Position numbers and translations under genes: made by a program. The notes below the pieces were generated by a model. It ran no database searches. It saw only the letters and a program-made list of their open reading frames with translations, and was not told the DNA's origin. A stretch of 64,000 bases of DNA from Cellulophaga fucicola. GTDB lineage: Bacteria; Bacteroidota; Bacteroidia; Flavobacteriales; Flavobacteriaceae. This document shows positions 42,689 through 56,200 of this stretch, one piece after another. Each line of letters begins with the position of its first letter. The first letter of the stretch is position 1. The stretch covers positions 286,299 to 350,298 of the forward strand of contig NZ_FPIY01000003.1 of assembly GCF_900119145.1 (NCBI RefSeq). Reading direction: 5' to 3'.

Positions 42689-42760
42689 AGGCATCGAGTG
42701 GATTCGAACCACTATGATAATCCTTGCGGGATTATGTCTATCCATTTCGACCACAATGCC
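42689..42760 (-). tRNA. deviant tRNA-Cys-like gene (anticodon GCA, no U33)
   Basis: The reverse strand also folds as a cloverleaf. The acceptor is GGCATTG with CGATGCC (one G-U), the D-stem is GTC with GAC, and the T-arm is AGTGG-TTCGAAT-CCACT. The discriminator is U. The anticodon arm is unusual: stem TAATC/GATTA and loop CCGCAAG, giving a central GCA but C in place of the near-universal U33, plus a possible extra C32-G38 pair shrinking the loop to five bases. It shares arm layout and parts of its sequence with the tRNA-Cys just downstream, so it is a diverged copy. It has its own promoter-like box at 42783-42790. Confidence 0.7.
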
Positions 42761-42782
42761 ATTTTTAATACGGGGGAGAGAT

Positions 42783-42790
42783 CAAATGTA
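42783..42790 (-). promoter_or_regulatory. putative -7 element for the tRNA-Cys-like/tRNA-Cys transcript
   Basis: On the minus strand TACATTTG matches TANNTTTG and lies about 22 bases before the tRNA-like 5' end. A TTTC at about 19 bases upstream is a weak -33 match. Confidence 0.5.
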
Positions 42791-42829
42791 CATATATTCA
42801 CAAGTATATGAAACTTCTTTTCTTGCAGT

Positions 42830-43186
42830 TTAACGAGTTAATTGTACCGTTATCGAAACCATTTCTACATCACCACCAATTGGAGGGTTTAATTTAGAAA
42901 CTGTAACTTCTGACTCATTTACAATACTCAGTTCTGAAAAAATTCGGTCTATAATTCTCTTGGCAACGTGCTCTAATAATTTAGATCTTATTGCCATTTC
43001 TTGTTTTACAATATGGTTTATATGTACATAATCTACCGTATCTTCTAAATCATCAGATACAGATGCTTTTTTTAAATCTGCATGTACAGTAACATTTACT
43101 AGATAATCGCTACCAATTAATGCTTCTTCTTGCAAGCAACCGTGGTATGCGTAAGTTTTAATATTACTTACTGTTATTTTTCCCAT
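42830..43186 (-). CDS. folB: dihydroneopterin aldolase
   Basis: The 118-residue enzyme converts 7,8-dihydroneopterin to 6-hydroxymethyl-dihydropterin and glycolaldehyde in folate synthesis. The N-terminal motif Lys-Thr-Tyr-Ala-Tyr-His-Gly-Cys-Leu-Gln-Glu-Glu (residues 10-21) and the C-terminal Ser-Lys-Leu-Asn-Pro-Pro-Ile-Gly-Gly near 97 match the family, including the pterin-binding Glu and catalytic Lys regions. Length is normal. It stands alone between the tRNA pair and the spr operon, and a gap of about 45 bases separates it from the sprF-like gene upstream on the same strand. Confidence 0.93.
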   Translation of the reverse strand: MGKITVSNIKTYAYHGCLQEEALIGSDYLVNVTVHADLKKASVSDDLEDTVDYVHINHIVKQEMAIRSKLLEHVAKRIIDRIFSELSIVNESEVTVSKLNPPIGGDVEMVSITVQLTR

Positions 43187-43230
43187 TTGGTTTTATTTAG
43201 ATGTGCAAACTTAACTAATCATATTAATAA

Positions 43231-44184
43231 TTAGTAAGTACATCTACAATTACTTAATCCCTGGAATAAATCTACACCAATTGTTATAACGTGTGTACCT
43301 GTACTGTAATTTAAAATATCGTTTAAAATTATTTGATACGAGTAACCAAAGTAATAATTATCTTTCTTTAGACCTGCAAAAGGCGCTAAATATAAGGGTT
43401 TACCAATTTGATCGTTTAAAAATCTATAGTTTACACCTGCATAGTAATAATCTTCAAAATCGTATTTTCTAAATTTTAAATTTAAATCTGTTTCAGACCT
43501 TCCATCACTTTCAAACATTTTATAAAGTACAGATGGCTCTATTTCCCAATCACTATTTCTACTCTTTTTGTATCTGTAACCAGTATACAAGTAGTAGTTT
43601 CTTAATGCATTAGGTTCAAAAGTTTCATTAAAGTTAGAAATATCTTTATCTATTAAGTTAGATACATTTAAACTGGCATAAAACTTATTAATTCTATACA
43701 TAAGACCAACATCAAAGTTGTGGTTTGTTGTAGACCTATCGTCTGTTACTGCATTATCTGGAGTAGCAACTAAGTTAAACTCTTGTATGTCTATTCTAAA
43801 CTGATTAAAGTTATAAGAGATACCAAAAGATAAAAACTCATCTTCATACCTATCTAAAGTTAAATGGTGTGCAAAAGAAATTCTTGCTCCCTGTTGTTTA
43901 GTGTATCCGTTTTTATCATTATATAAAAATATACCTAGTCCAGACTTGTTACCAATTCTGGCATCAGCCGCTAAAGACTGTGTTCTTGGTGCATCTTCTA
44001 TACCTACCCATTGAGCAAGACCATTCATCCTAATTTTTACATGATCACCAATACCTGCGTATGTTGGTGATAAAACAAATGGGTTGTCTGCCAAATATTG
44101 GGAGAGTTGTGGTGAATTTAGCTCCTGTGCATTCGAAAGCATTGTGCCGGCAAATAGAGATAAGATTGCTAATTTAAATCGCAT
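43231..44184 (-). CDS. sprF: SprF-like PorP/SprF outer membrane protein
   Basis: The 317-residue precursor has a signal peptide ending Leu-Ser-Asn-Ala-Gln near residue 19, followed by a PorP/SprF-family beta-barrel. Typical are Leu-Ser-Gln-Tyr-Leu-Ala-Asp-Asn-Pro-Phe-Val-Leu-Ser-Pro-Thr-Tyr-Ala-Gly near 27-45 and Gln-Trp-Val-Gly near 57. In Flavobacterium johnsoniae SprF is needed to place SprB on the cell surface. Its position 26 bases downstream of the giant sprB-like gene matches the known sprC-sprD-sprB-sprF order. The name is assigned from family plus gene order. Confidence 0.88.
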   Translation of the reverse strand: MRFKLAILSLFAGTMLSNAQELNSPQLSQYLADNPFVLSPTYAGIGDHVKIRMNGLAQWVGIEDAPRTQSLAADARIGNKSGLGIFLYNDKNGYTKQQGARISFAHHLTLDRYEDEFLSFGISYNFNQFRIDIQEFNLVATPDNAVTDDRSTTNHNFDVGLMYRINKFYASLNVSNLIDKDISNFNETFEPNALRNYYLYTGYRYKKSRNSDWEIEPSVLYKMFESDGRSETDLNLKFRKYDFEDYYYAGVNYRFLNDQIGKPLYLAPFAGLKKDNYYFGYSYQIILNDILNYSTGTHVITIGVDLFQGLSNCRCTY

Positions 44185-44210
44185 AATTATAGGTTAAGTT
44201 CTTTTATTTT

Positions 44211-47200
44211 TTATCTGTACAATGTAAAGTGTCCAACAAACTCTCTGTCGTCTTCTTCACCTTTAAGCTTAATAGTATACCAGTAATCTCCAGATGGTAC
44301 TTCATTATTATTATAATAGCCGTCCCAGCCTGCATCATTTGCTCCCATTCTATATAATTCTCTACCATATCTATCATAGATAATAGTTAAGATATTAGGG
44401 AACCCTGCTGTGTTTTTAGGTTTCCATGTGTTGTTCTCAGAATCACCGTTAGGTGTAAAGAAATTTGGGATTTCTATATCTATAAACTCAATAAATATAT
44501 CTTGAGTCGTTTCACAACCATTTTCGTCTCTCACAACAACGGTATAAGTATCTGTCTTACGTATCCTGAACGTATTGTCTTCCCCATTATTGTTTCCTTC
44601 CAGATAGAAAGTATATTTAGGGTTACCACCTGCAGCAATTGCCGTTATTTCGTTAATATTAGTATTCTGTAATACAAGTGTTAACGGATCAAAAGCATCT
44701 ACTGTAAAGTCAATAGTTTCAGAACATCCATTTGCATGCAATATGTATAAATAATGATTACCAGCAGACATATTTGTAAAGTCTGGAGTTAATTGCATTG
44801 CAGCAGGATCTGTAGTATCTAAACCGTATAATACGTCTGTTATTGTGTTGTCTTCTAAAACAACGTCTAAATAATTTGTAGGCGTATCTGTACTACACTC
44901 GTAAATAGGTGTTGCAGTTGCTTTTAAGTTAACACCTGGCGCAATATCTATTACAATATTAGCATCACAACCATTAGCATCTTTAACTAATATTACATGT
45001 GCTCCAGAAGATAATCCAGAGAAATCTACTCTGTCTAATACATAATCTGCAGGATCGTTAGAATCTAAACTAGTTCTGTAAGGAGCAGTACCACCAGTTA
45101 TTGTAACTGTAGCCATACCATCTTCATTACCTGTACAAGTTTCACCTGTTGTAGAAGCGCTTAACTGTATTACAGTTGGTTCGCTAATTGTAAAGTCAAA
45201 AGCTATAAAACAACCGTTTTCATCTTGTGCAATTACATCATAAACTCCAGGTGCTAAATCTGTAAATACGTTTTTAGTATCAAACTGATCTAAGTTAGGT
45301 GTTATAGAGTATTTAATTTCTCCTGTACCACCACTAACCTCAACAGTTATAGTACCATTTTCTTCACCAAAACAAGTTACATCTGTGTATTCCTCATTTT
45401 CTATTACTAAAGGAGTAGGTTCTATTATTGTTATTGCTCTAGATACTGTTTCACAACCACCATCTGATGTTACTTTTATATAGTAAGTACCAATTGGTAA
45501 GTTTCTAAAATCACCCGTAGTTTGTGGTCCTTGTAAAGGACTAGTACTTGTTGGGTTATCTAATAACTCATAAGAATAATTACCTAAACCACCACTAGCT
45601 CTTGAGCTTATGGTTGCTGTAGACTCACCATTACAATTAATAATTGCAGCACTTTCGTCTAAAGCAATAGTTAACGGTGGTACAGCATCTATTGTAACTA
45701 GATTACTGATAATGTTACCACAGTTAAAATCATCTCTTACATAGTATTGGTAAACACCTGCTGTTACTGTAAATGTATGTGTATCTCCACCAGTCATTGG
45801 CGTAAAGTTTATACCATCTACACTAAACTCATAAGGAGCAGTACCACCAGTAGCTGTTAATCTTATTTCTGCTGGATCTACGCACGTTAATTGTGAAACC
45901 TGTACCAAAGATCCAGTAATATCTGTTGGCTCTGTTATAATAGCCTGTATAGTTTCTACATCACAGTTCCAACCATCAGATACTGTTATCGTATATATAC
46001 CAGCACTTAAATTGTTAAATATTGGACTTGTCTGTGTAGCACTGGTGTATAAAACAGTTGTACCAGCATCATCATAAACATTTAATTGGTAATTGTAAAC
46101 ACCTTCACCATTTAATACGTTAGTAGCGCTTACACTACCATTACTATCTCCAAAACAAGTTAACATTTGTGTAAGTGGAGTGATATCTGCTGTAATAGGT
46201 ATAGCAGGATCTAATGTTATTGTATCTGTAAATAAACAACCACCATCATCTGTTACTGTTACAGTATACGTAGCAGCACTTAATCTAACAAAACTTACAG
46301 AAGAAACATCTGTAAAAGTAGTTTCTACAGCTGTAGCATTGTTTCTTAAAACAATATCATAAAGAGCATAACCACCTGTTGGTTGTACTACTATTTCACC
46401 AGCATTATCATCGCAAGTTACAGCTGCAGTTTGTGTTACTGTTGCTGTTAATGCCATATCTGGAGAAACTATTGTTATTACATTAGAATCTTCAGTACAA
46501 AAAGGAGCATTATCTTCTGTAACTGCTACGTAATAATTACCACCAGATAAACCAGTTATAGTAAATGTGTTTGTTGTTGCATTACCATTAATACCTGTTA
46601 AGGTACCATCAGCATTTAAAACTGTATACGTAAATGGTCCTGTAGTATCTGTAACTGTTACTTCTATTTCGCCGTCTGTACCTCCAAAACAAGTTATAGG
46701 AGAAGTTGCTCTAGCAGAAACCTTAATTAAATCGTATTGTGCAATGTTATACACTTCTGTATCTACATAACAACCGGTAGTTGTATCTGTAACTCTAAAT
46801 ACATAACCACCCACTGCTGTTAATTCAAAAGTTGCAGTGTTATATGTTGGTGTTGTTATTTGCGTAGCATTTGTATTACCAATTGGTAATAACTCATACG
46901 TGTATACATTTGTAGCATCACCATTATCTGTTACTGTAATAGTAACCTCTTCTGGACCATTACATGATATGGCAGTGTCTTGAGCAATTACAGCAGTAAA
47001 TTTATTAATAGGCTCTATAGTTACTATTGTTGTTTGCGGACAACTATTATCATCTTTAACATAAACTGTAATTGTTTGTGTAACTCCTGTATCTGTAACA
47101 GTAAATGTATTTCCTGTCTGGAAGTTTACATTATCTATACTATATAAGTACGGATTAGAACCAGAAGGAATTCCTGGTGTTGTAGCACCATCTTCTATAG

Positions 47201-50200
47201 TTACTGTAATTGTTGCTGTATTTACAGTGTTATTAGGAGCACAAGCAAAGTCTGTTGCAACTGCACTTATTAGTAATTCTGTAGGCTGAGTAACCTCAAC
47301 AGTTTGTCTAATAGCACAACCTTTAGCAGATACTACTTCTATTTGATAAAAAGCAGCAGCTAAACCTGTAAAAGTTGGGCTAGTTTGAGTTACTCCTATT
47401 TGAGTTACTCCTGTAGCATCATATAAATTATAGTTATATATAGGATCTACATTTGTTGCAGGATCTAAATTAGCAGTTATACTACCGTCTGATAAACCAA
47501 AACAACTAACATTTTCTATAGTTGAAGCTAATAAAATAGGATCTACCTTATCAGTTAATTCTTGTGTAACTGTTTTTTCACATATTGGTGCACTTGTGTC
47601 TAAATCACGAACCCTAAAGCTATACACACCAACTTCTGTTAAACCAGTGAACACACCAGTTGTATTTGTAATTGTTGTACTACTTATTGGTAATGTAGCA
47701 GTAAATTCTAGGTTTGTAGAACCACCAGTTACATTTACTGTTATTTGTCCGCCTGGATCTACAGTACAATCTATTGGCTTATCAACAATTGTCGAAACAT
47801 TTATTTCTTCATATAAAACTGTTGCAACTGTTGTAAAGTCACAAGACCATTGATCGTTAATTAATACTGTGTAAGAACCAGCACCTAAACCAGAGAATAT
47901 TGTAGTAGTCTGTGGAGAACCAACTGCTGTACCATCTTTAATAAGTTGGTATGTGTAGTTGCTTCCTTGTCCACCTGTAGTTCCAATAACTTCAATTTCA
48001 CCTTCTAGGTTTGTACAGTTTTCTTGGTTTACCTGTAAAGTTGCAGTTATATCTATTGGCTCTACTAAATTAACATCTGCTAATTGAATAATACATCCAT
48101 TTTTATCTGCAATCCAAACTTGGTAATCTGTACCAGCCGGAGCTGCAGCACCAGATAAACCAGTAAATCTAGGATTAGAAACATAATCTGTTGGATATAC
48201 TGGAGCAGGATTAGTTGCTACATCTACAAAGTAAACATAGTCTCCCCAACCACCAGCAGCATTAATAACTTCTATAACTCCGTCATTACCTAAACAAGTT
48301 ACTGGTGTAACTTCTGTAGCAGCTGTTATTGCAGCACTAGGACCAGCAATAGTAAATGCCTGTGTATACGTACATCTAGGATCTGGAGTTTGTTCTACTT
48401 CTATATAGTACGTACCAGCTACTAAATTATTAATTACAAAATTACCATTTGGTGCAATACCTGGAGTTTGTGTATCATCTGTAGTATCTGCAGGAGTATT
48501 GAATATATCTTGGTAAAGTATGTATGCTATTGCACCTGTATAAGTAACATTAGCATTATCATGTAAATTAAATTCTACACTACCATCATTACCACCAAAA
48601 CAAATTACATTACTTAATACAGTTGCATCTAATTCTAATACATCTGGACTAGTTATAGTTTCTGATGTTGTTATAACACAACCAGTATCTGTATGTCTTA
48701 CTAAGAAATTATGAGTACCAACATCTAAACCACCAAAAACATTTGAAGGTTGCCACGTTGTTCCGTTATCAATACTATACTCAAATTTAGAAGTATCATT
48801 TGTATTTGATGTAGCAGTAATAGTTATTTCACCATCTGTACCAGGATCACAAGTAATATCGCCTGTAATTGCAGCAGTAGCTGTTAGTAACTCATCATAA
48901 GGAGCTATATCTTCTTCAATTGTTCCAACACAACCATTATCATCATATACATTAATTGTATAAGAACCACCAACAGTATTTGTTTCTATATAAACATTAC
49001 TAGAACCAGTTTGTACAATAACATCATCAGCAGTTGTAGGTGTATTGTTATCATTTATAAATTCATAAATAACATATGTTCCACTACCACCTGTAATATT
49101 AGTTACAGTATTTTCTACTGTAATACTTGCATTGTTATTTGTATTACCACTTGTAGGTGTACAACCAAATTCTACAACATCTGTATCTACAATTACAATA
49201 GGATCTACATCTGCAATTACAATATTTGTAATAGTTGCTGTACAACCATTTGTACCTGTTGCAGTTACTGTATATGTATTAGGAGGTAAGTTTGAGAATG
49301 TGCTTGTTGCAGCATCAAAAGTACCAGCTAAAGGTGTTATTGTATATGTTAATGGATTAATACCATTATCTGTTTGATATAAAGTTATTGTACCATCATC
49401 AGCAGTATTACAAGTAATATCTGTAAATGTGTGTGTAAATATTGGAGTTACGGCATCTTCTACAACAATATTAAATACTGTTGGAGGACAAGATGGAGTA
49501 TTGTTATCATATACTGATACTACATAAGTACCAGATACAGTTGCACCATTCCAAACATCAGCATTTGCAGGTGATGGTAAATTAGTTCTTGGTAAGTCAT
49601 TAGTACCAGGACCATCAATTTCGTATGCATAAGAACCAGAACCATCAAAAGCAGTGATTGTAATTTCTGCATTTGGCATTGCAGAACAGTCTAACAATTT
49701 AGTTACTGCTGCAGTAGCTTGAAATTTAGGATAAATTGTAAACGTTTCTGTTTCTCCACAACCATTTAAATCTTTTATTTCTACTGTTTGTGCAGCACCA
49801 GAACTTAGTCCAGTTATGGTATACTCACCAGCTATAAATGTAATATTTTGGAAAGCAGCACCATTAACACTTAGAGAATAAGGTGTTGTACTTGGAATAT
49901 CTAAAGTTACTAAAACTTCGTAATTTCCTTCTGCTACACATTCATTTACTAATGTTAAAGATATTTCTGGTGAAACATCAGTTGGTACAAATATAGATTC
50001 TGTTTGTATACAACCATATGCATCTTTAATATAAACGTCATAAGTACCACCTTCTACATTAAATACGTTTACAGAAGAACCTGTCCAAGTGGTTAATGTT
50101 GGCGCTGTAGCACCTGTTGGTAAAATTTGATATTCATAAGGGCCTGTTCCATATTGACCACTAGCAGTTATTACACCTGCGTCTGTGTTACAGTTATCAT

Positions 50201-53200
50201 TTTTAGTTAGGGTTAAATCTATCTCTAATAAGTTAACAGACTCACGTATAGTAAATTCACCACCGTAAACAGTACAACCATTAAACGGACCACCAACTTC
50301 AGATAATAATAAATAATATTGACCTGGAGGTAATGTTGCAAAATTAGATACAGTCATTGCTGTTACCGGTCCAGAAACTGGAGTTGAGCCAGTAACAGGA
50401 GTAGGTGTTATTTGTGCGTTAGATTGCTTATAGAAAATTTCATAATCTACTGCTGTTGCTGAGGCATCATAATTGTCAAAAGTAAAAGATATATTACCAT
50501 CGTTAGAACCTGTACATGTTACGTTAGCTACTACATCTAAATTTGCTGTCATATTAGACGGGCTATCTATAGGTGTCGCTGCAGTTTCAAAATAATAACA
50601 ATTAGTTGTTAAATCGTGTACAACAAAAGTATATGTTATACCAGGTGTTAAGTATACGCCATTAGCCGTTTGAGAGAATGTAATAATACTACCTCCTGCT
50701 GTATCTGGAGAATAATAAGTTGATGTATAAGGAGAATTAAAATCTTCTAAAATACCAAACTCATAATTACCACTACCAACCAATGCAGAAACTTCTACTA
50801 TTGCAGTACCACCATCTGCACAATTTGCTGTAGATGTGCTTACATCTATATCTAAATCATCTGGTGGAGATGATATAACTTGTGTTGTAAAAGCAGAACA
50901 ACCATTAGCATCAACAATATCTACTTCATAAATACCAAAAGTTAAAATATCAAAAGTATGGTCTCTTGTAGTTGCTGTTGTATTGTAAGTTTGTGGTGCA
51001 ATACCATTATTAGCAGTTAGTATATACGTATATTCTGCAGTACCACCACTTGTATTTGTTATTGTTATAGAACCGGGATTTGTATTACCACCAATTATAT
51101 TACAAGTTATTGGTTGACTTGTAACAGTATAATTTATTACTGCAGGTTCATTAATTGTTGTTGTTTCTGTAACTATACAACCTTTAGAATCTGTAACAGT
51201 TACAGTATAATCGCCTGCTGTTAAACCAGATGTTTGTGTACCATAATCTTGTGCTGTAGTTGTGTTTGTAACATTAATTGTATAAGGAGCTAAACCAACA
51301 CTAGTATCTATTACAATATCTAAACTACCAGAATCGTCTCCGTTACAATTTAAATCTGTTGGAGTTACACTAGTTATTACAGGTAATTCTGCTGGTAATA
51401 CAATTACAGAGTTTGTAATGTATGTACATGCAACAGGAGTTGTATTATCTGTTACTCTAAAAAAGTATGTACCATCTGTATCTGTAGTAAAGTTATTTCC
51501 TGTAAAGTTTGTAGCATTCCAAGGTCCAGAATTAGTAGTAGACCATTCATAAGTATAAGTACCAGAACCTCCAGTAACATTTACATCTATTGATGCATCT
51601 ACTAAACAGGTTAAATCGTTATTTAGAACTGTTGTAGCTCTTAAAGAAGGATTTAAAACAACCGTTTCTTGTATAGCAACACAACCAAAACCATCTTTAA
51701 CGTCTATTGTATAAGATCCGTTTGCAAGATTAGTAAAAGTATATGTTGTTGCAGTTGCTGGAGTTGGAGTAATCCAAGCACCACCGTTAATACTAAACTG
51801 GAAATTTTCGTTACCAGGAATAGAAGTAATATCTACTTGTATTTCACCATCATTTGCACCAGAGTAACACGCAGTTGGGGTTGCTGCAAAAGTTGGTACC
51901 TCTGGGGCAGTAACAGTTATTGCAGGAGTAACAACATTTGTACATAATTTATCATCTTGTACTCTTACTATATAGTTTTCATCAGCTGCATTTGCAGGTA
52001 CATCTGTAAATATAGCAGAAGATTGATATGCTCTAAAAACAGTAGAAGTTGTTGTTACTGTATTGTATATTTCTAATTGATAGTTATACGTTGGTGTACC
52101 ACCGTTAGCAACAGCAGTTATTGTAGCTCCAGTATTGTTACAAGTAAATTCATCTGTTATAGATGCAGTTACTGTAATTTCTGTAGGTTCTGTTAATTCT
52201 TGTGTTAATGGAATAGTACACGCATTATCATCTACATCTCTAACTTCAATAGTATAGTTTTGTGCAGTTAAACCAGTTACGGTTTGCGAAGTTGTAAAAG
52301 GTCCAGCATAAGAAGTACCACCATCTATAGTATATTCAAATCCGCCTGCTCCAAAATTAGAAGCATTAATAACAAATTCGCCATCATTACCTCCAAAACA
52401 AGAGATGTTTTTAGGGTTTGTAACTGTTGCAGCAAAAGCTTTACCAGCCTCTACCACTACATCAAAAGTTACAGATGAAGAACATACTTCTGGTAATTGA
52501 AATGCTTGTATATCGTCTATTGCAATATCATTACCATTGGTTGCAACAGAATTTGTACGGATAACAATATCAAGGTTTGTATTAGTTCCTGGATTTAATG
52601 TTACTGTATAATTATGCCAATCGTCAGCATTATTATGTTTAGGAATTTCACCTGTAGAAGTATTAGCAATTACCACACCACCAGCATCTACCAATTCTAT
52701 AACTATACTAGGATCTGCAAGCCCGCTAAAAGCTGGATTTGAGCTTATTAAATTAAAGCCCCATGTAGATATTGTAATATCTCTATTTGGTATAACTTCT
52801 ATACCTCTTTTGGCATATACAATACCACCAACACCAGCTACACCACCAACGTTCATGGCTAAAAACCTTCCGTTAGGGTTACCTGTATGATCATTTGGAT
52901 TTATCCAACCAGAAAAAAGTAAACCTATATTTTGCGTTACTGAATATTCACCATCATTAATCCTTCCATTAGGAGAATTACAAACATCAGTTGTAAAATT
53001 TTGTGGCTCATAACAGTATACTGGATCTATTTGTGTTATTGATGTATTTGGTCCTGAACCAAAGTTTTCTGATAATAAATTACTAGGTGTAGGAGCTACA
53101 TTAGATGTATAATCTACTTTAATAGTATGTGTACCTGCAGTAACATCTGTAAATACATTACTGGTATCTGGTGAGTTAAATCCACCATCTATCGAATAGA

Positions 53201-56200
53201 TATAATCAAAATCTGTACTATTTGGTGTAACTGTAATTTCACCAAGACCTTCACAATCATAAGAAACAGAAGGAGCAAATGTAGGCGCAATTGGCGCAGG
53301 ATCTACAGTTACTGTCATTTCAAACGTACATAAATTAGCATCTCTAATATATAATGTATGTGTACCTGGTAATAAGTTGTTAATTGGGTTAGTACTATAA
53401 TTAGCACCACCATCAAAACTATACTCATAATTAGGTGTACCACCTTGAGCATTTGTTATTCTAACCTCAGCACCAGTAGTTGGGTTACATTCATATAATG
53501 CTGTAACTGCAGCAGAAGCAGATAACGTAAATGGTTCTGTTATGGTATGTGTAGTTGTTACTGTACAATTATTAGCATCTCTAACACTAATACTATAGCT
53601 TCCAGCGGGTAAATTATTAAAAACATTAGAAGTTTTATAAGCACCCCCAATACTATATGTGTATGGAGCTTCTCCACCCCCAGCAGTAATTGTTATAGTA
53701 GATTGCGATTCACCACTACAAAGTATGTCTGTACTTGCTGTAGAAACAGTTAAAGGAGCATCTTGAGCAATGTTTAAATCAAACTTAGCTTCACAGAAAG
53801 TTCCTGTTCCATTATTATCACGTACATATACATCATAATCACCAGCACCTGTAGTAACAGTTCTAGGATTAGTAGTTGAAAAATCTGTTGTAACCGGAGT
53901 AGCCCCATCAGCAACAATTGCATATACATAGTTTACACCACTACCACCAGCAGGAGTAATTGTAACAATTGCATCTGTACCACAAGATGTAATGTCATCT
54001 GCTGCTGCTGTTACTGTCAATTCTGGATTTACTGTAATAGTAGCAGTACCAGTACAATTTTTACCGTCTATTACGTCTATTGTGTAAGTTCCTGGGTTTA
54101 AACCAGAGAACACATTATTAGCGCTATAAGCACCACCGTTTATTCTATATTGATAAGTGCCATCTCCGCCAGCTGTTACATTTGCTGTAAGTTCTAGTCC
54201 TGCAGCTGCAGTAAAACAAGCATCATTTGGAATAATTTCTAAATTAGGAGCAACTGATGCATCTAAGTCAAAACTTGCCGTTACTATACAACCGTTTGCA
54301 TCTTCTACGCTTACATTATAAGTTCCTGTTTGGTTTAAGTTATTAAACGTACCAGAACCATTGGTAAATGTAGTTGTACCATCTGGATATATAATTGTAA
54401 AGTCATTACCACCCCAACCGCCAGTAGCTGTTAAAGCAACGCTACCATCTGTTGTACATGTTGGTTGTGTTTCATTTACACTTAATGCTAATGCAGCAGT
54501 AGGTGCGTTTATAATAACATCTGCAGTTGCAGTACAATTAGTTTCTGTATCTGTTACTGTAATTGTATAGGTACCATTATCTAAATTAGATAAGGATATT
54601 AAAGTATTATTTACCGTTGTACCAGATGGTACAGCTGTTGGTCCTGTTATGGTATAATTGTATGTAGAATTAAAACCAGTTACATTAAATTCTGCTTCAC
54701 CATCTGTATCATCAAAACAAGAAATATTACTAACTAAGTTACTAGTTACCGTAATAGGGTCTACTGGTCTAATTGTAAAGCTCTCATCATATTCACAACC
54801 TTTAGCGTCTGTTACTCTAAAGGTATAGGTATCTGGAGCTAAACCAGCAAATGTTGCTGTATTTCCTGTAGTACTTGTTGCCACAGCTGCTACCGGAGCA
54901 ATAATTTCAAAAGTATAAGGAGCAGTACCATTCGTAACTGTTACAGTAACATCTGATGTTTGTGTAGGACAGTTTGGAGCAGTTGCTGTAAAGTCTAAAT
55001 CTGTTGGTGGGTTTAAAGCATCTATAACAATTTCGTTAGTTACAAACGTACATAAGTTAGCATCTCTAATTGTAATAGTATAAGCACCATTAGTTAAGTT
55101 TGCAAAAGTATCTGCACCTGGAGCAGCGCTAAAATTAACACCATCTATACTGTAAGAATAAGGAGTTGCACCACCAGTAACATTTTGTACTTGTATAGTA
55201 GCTTCTTGTAAACACGTATAATCTAGAGTTAAAACAGCATCTCCCGTTACACCATCAACAGGGCCACCAATTGTGAAAAGTTCATCTACATCGCAAGATG
55301 TACCACCATTGGTTTGTGTAATTGTTAGTATGTAATCTCCTTGAGGTAAAGAAGTAAAAGAACCTGAGTTATTTACAGCTGTAGTTGTACCATCTGGATA
55401 TAATAGGCTATAAGACATAGTATAACCATTACTATTTGTAATGTTTATGTTATAACTACCGTCTTCTGCACCAAAACATTTTTCATCTTCTATAATTGGT
55501 GTGTAAACTATTGCAGGTGCAATATCTACTGTAGCTTCATTAGTAATAATATAACAGTTGTTACTACCTACTACAATAAACTCATAGGTATCTGCATCTG
55601 CTGCACCAAAGTAAAAATCGCTTGTAGTTTGGTATGCACTTGCAGGAATATCACTTATAGAAAAAGGAGCTGGATATAAATCTACACCACCTTTACTCCA
55701 TATTGCATATGAATAAGTTGGTGCAGCAACACCACCCGTAGCTGTTACAGATATAATACCATCTGTACAGTCTATAGATTTTGTTGTTAATGCGGTACCT
55801 GCTAAATCAGATACATCATTAATAGTTACTTCTTGTGTAAATGTACAACCGTCGTCTGTTGTAACTGTTACATCATAAACACCATCGTTTAAGCCCAAAA
55901 ATGTATGGTCATTATCATCTGTAGGTCCAAAAGTATCTACATTTACACCACCTTGAGATATTGCAAAATAGTATTGTGGCTCTACATCTTCAGCAGAAAT
56001 TCTTATTTCTCCTAAACCTGTACAATCAGTATCTTTTGTAGTTATATTAACTTTATAATCTCTTTCTAGTACACCTAAATTTTCTAATCTAAATACACAA
56101 CCGTCTACCACACCTTGTTGGCGCATTTCTACTGTGTATGCTCCGTTGTTAGTGATAGGGAAAACAGGACCGTTATTTGCACTGTAAGGAACTAAAATGT

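Noticed and set aside
49011-49289. Plus-strand open frames opposite the giant adhesin gene (this one and about ten others between 46 and 58 kb)
   Set aside because: They are antisense shadows of a repeat-rich gene, with Cys/Ile/Tyr-heavy or Val/Thr-heavy low-complexity translations and no promoter or family match.
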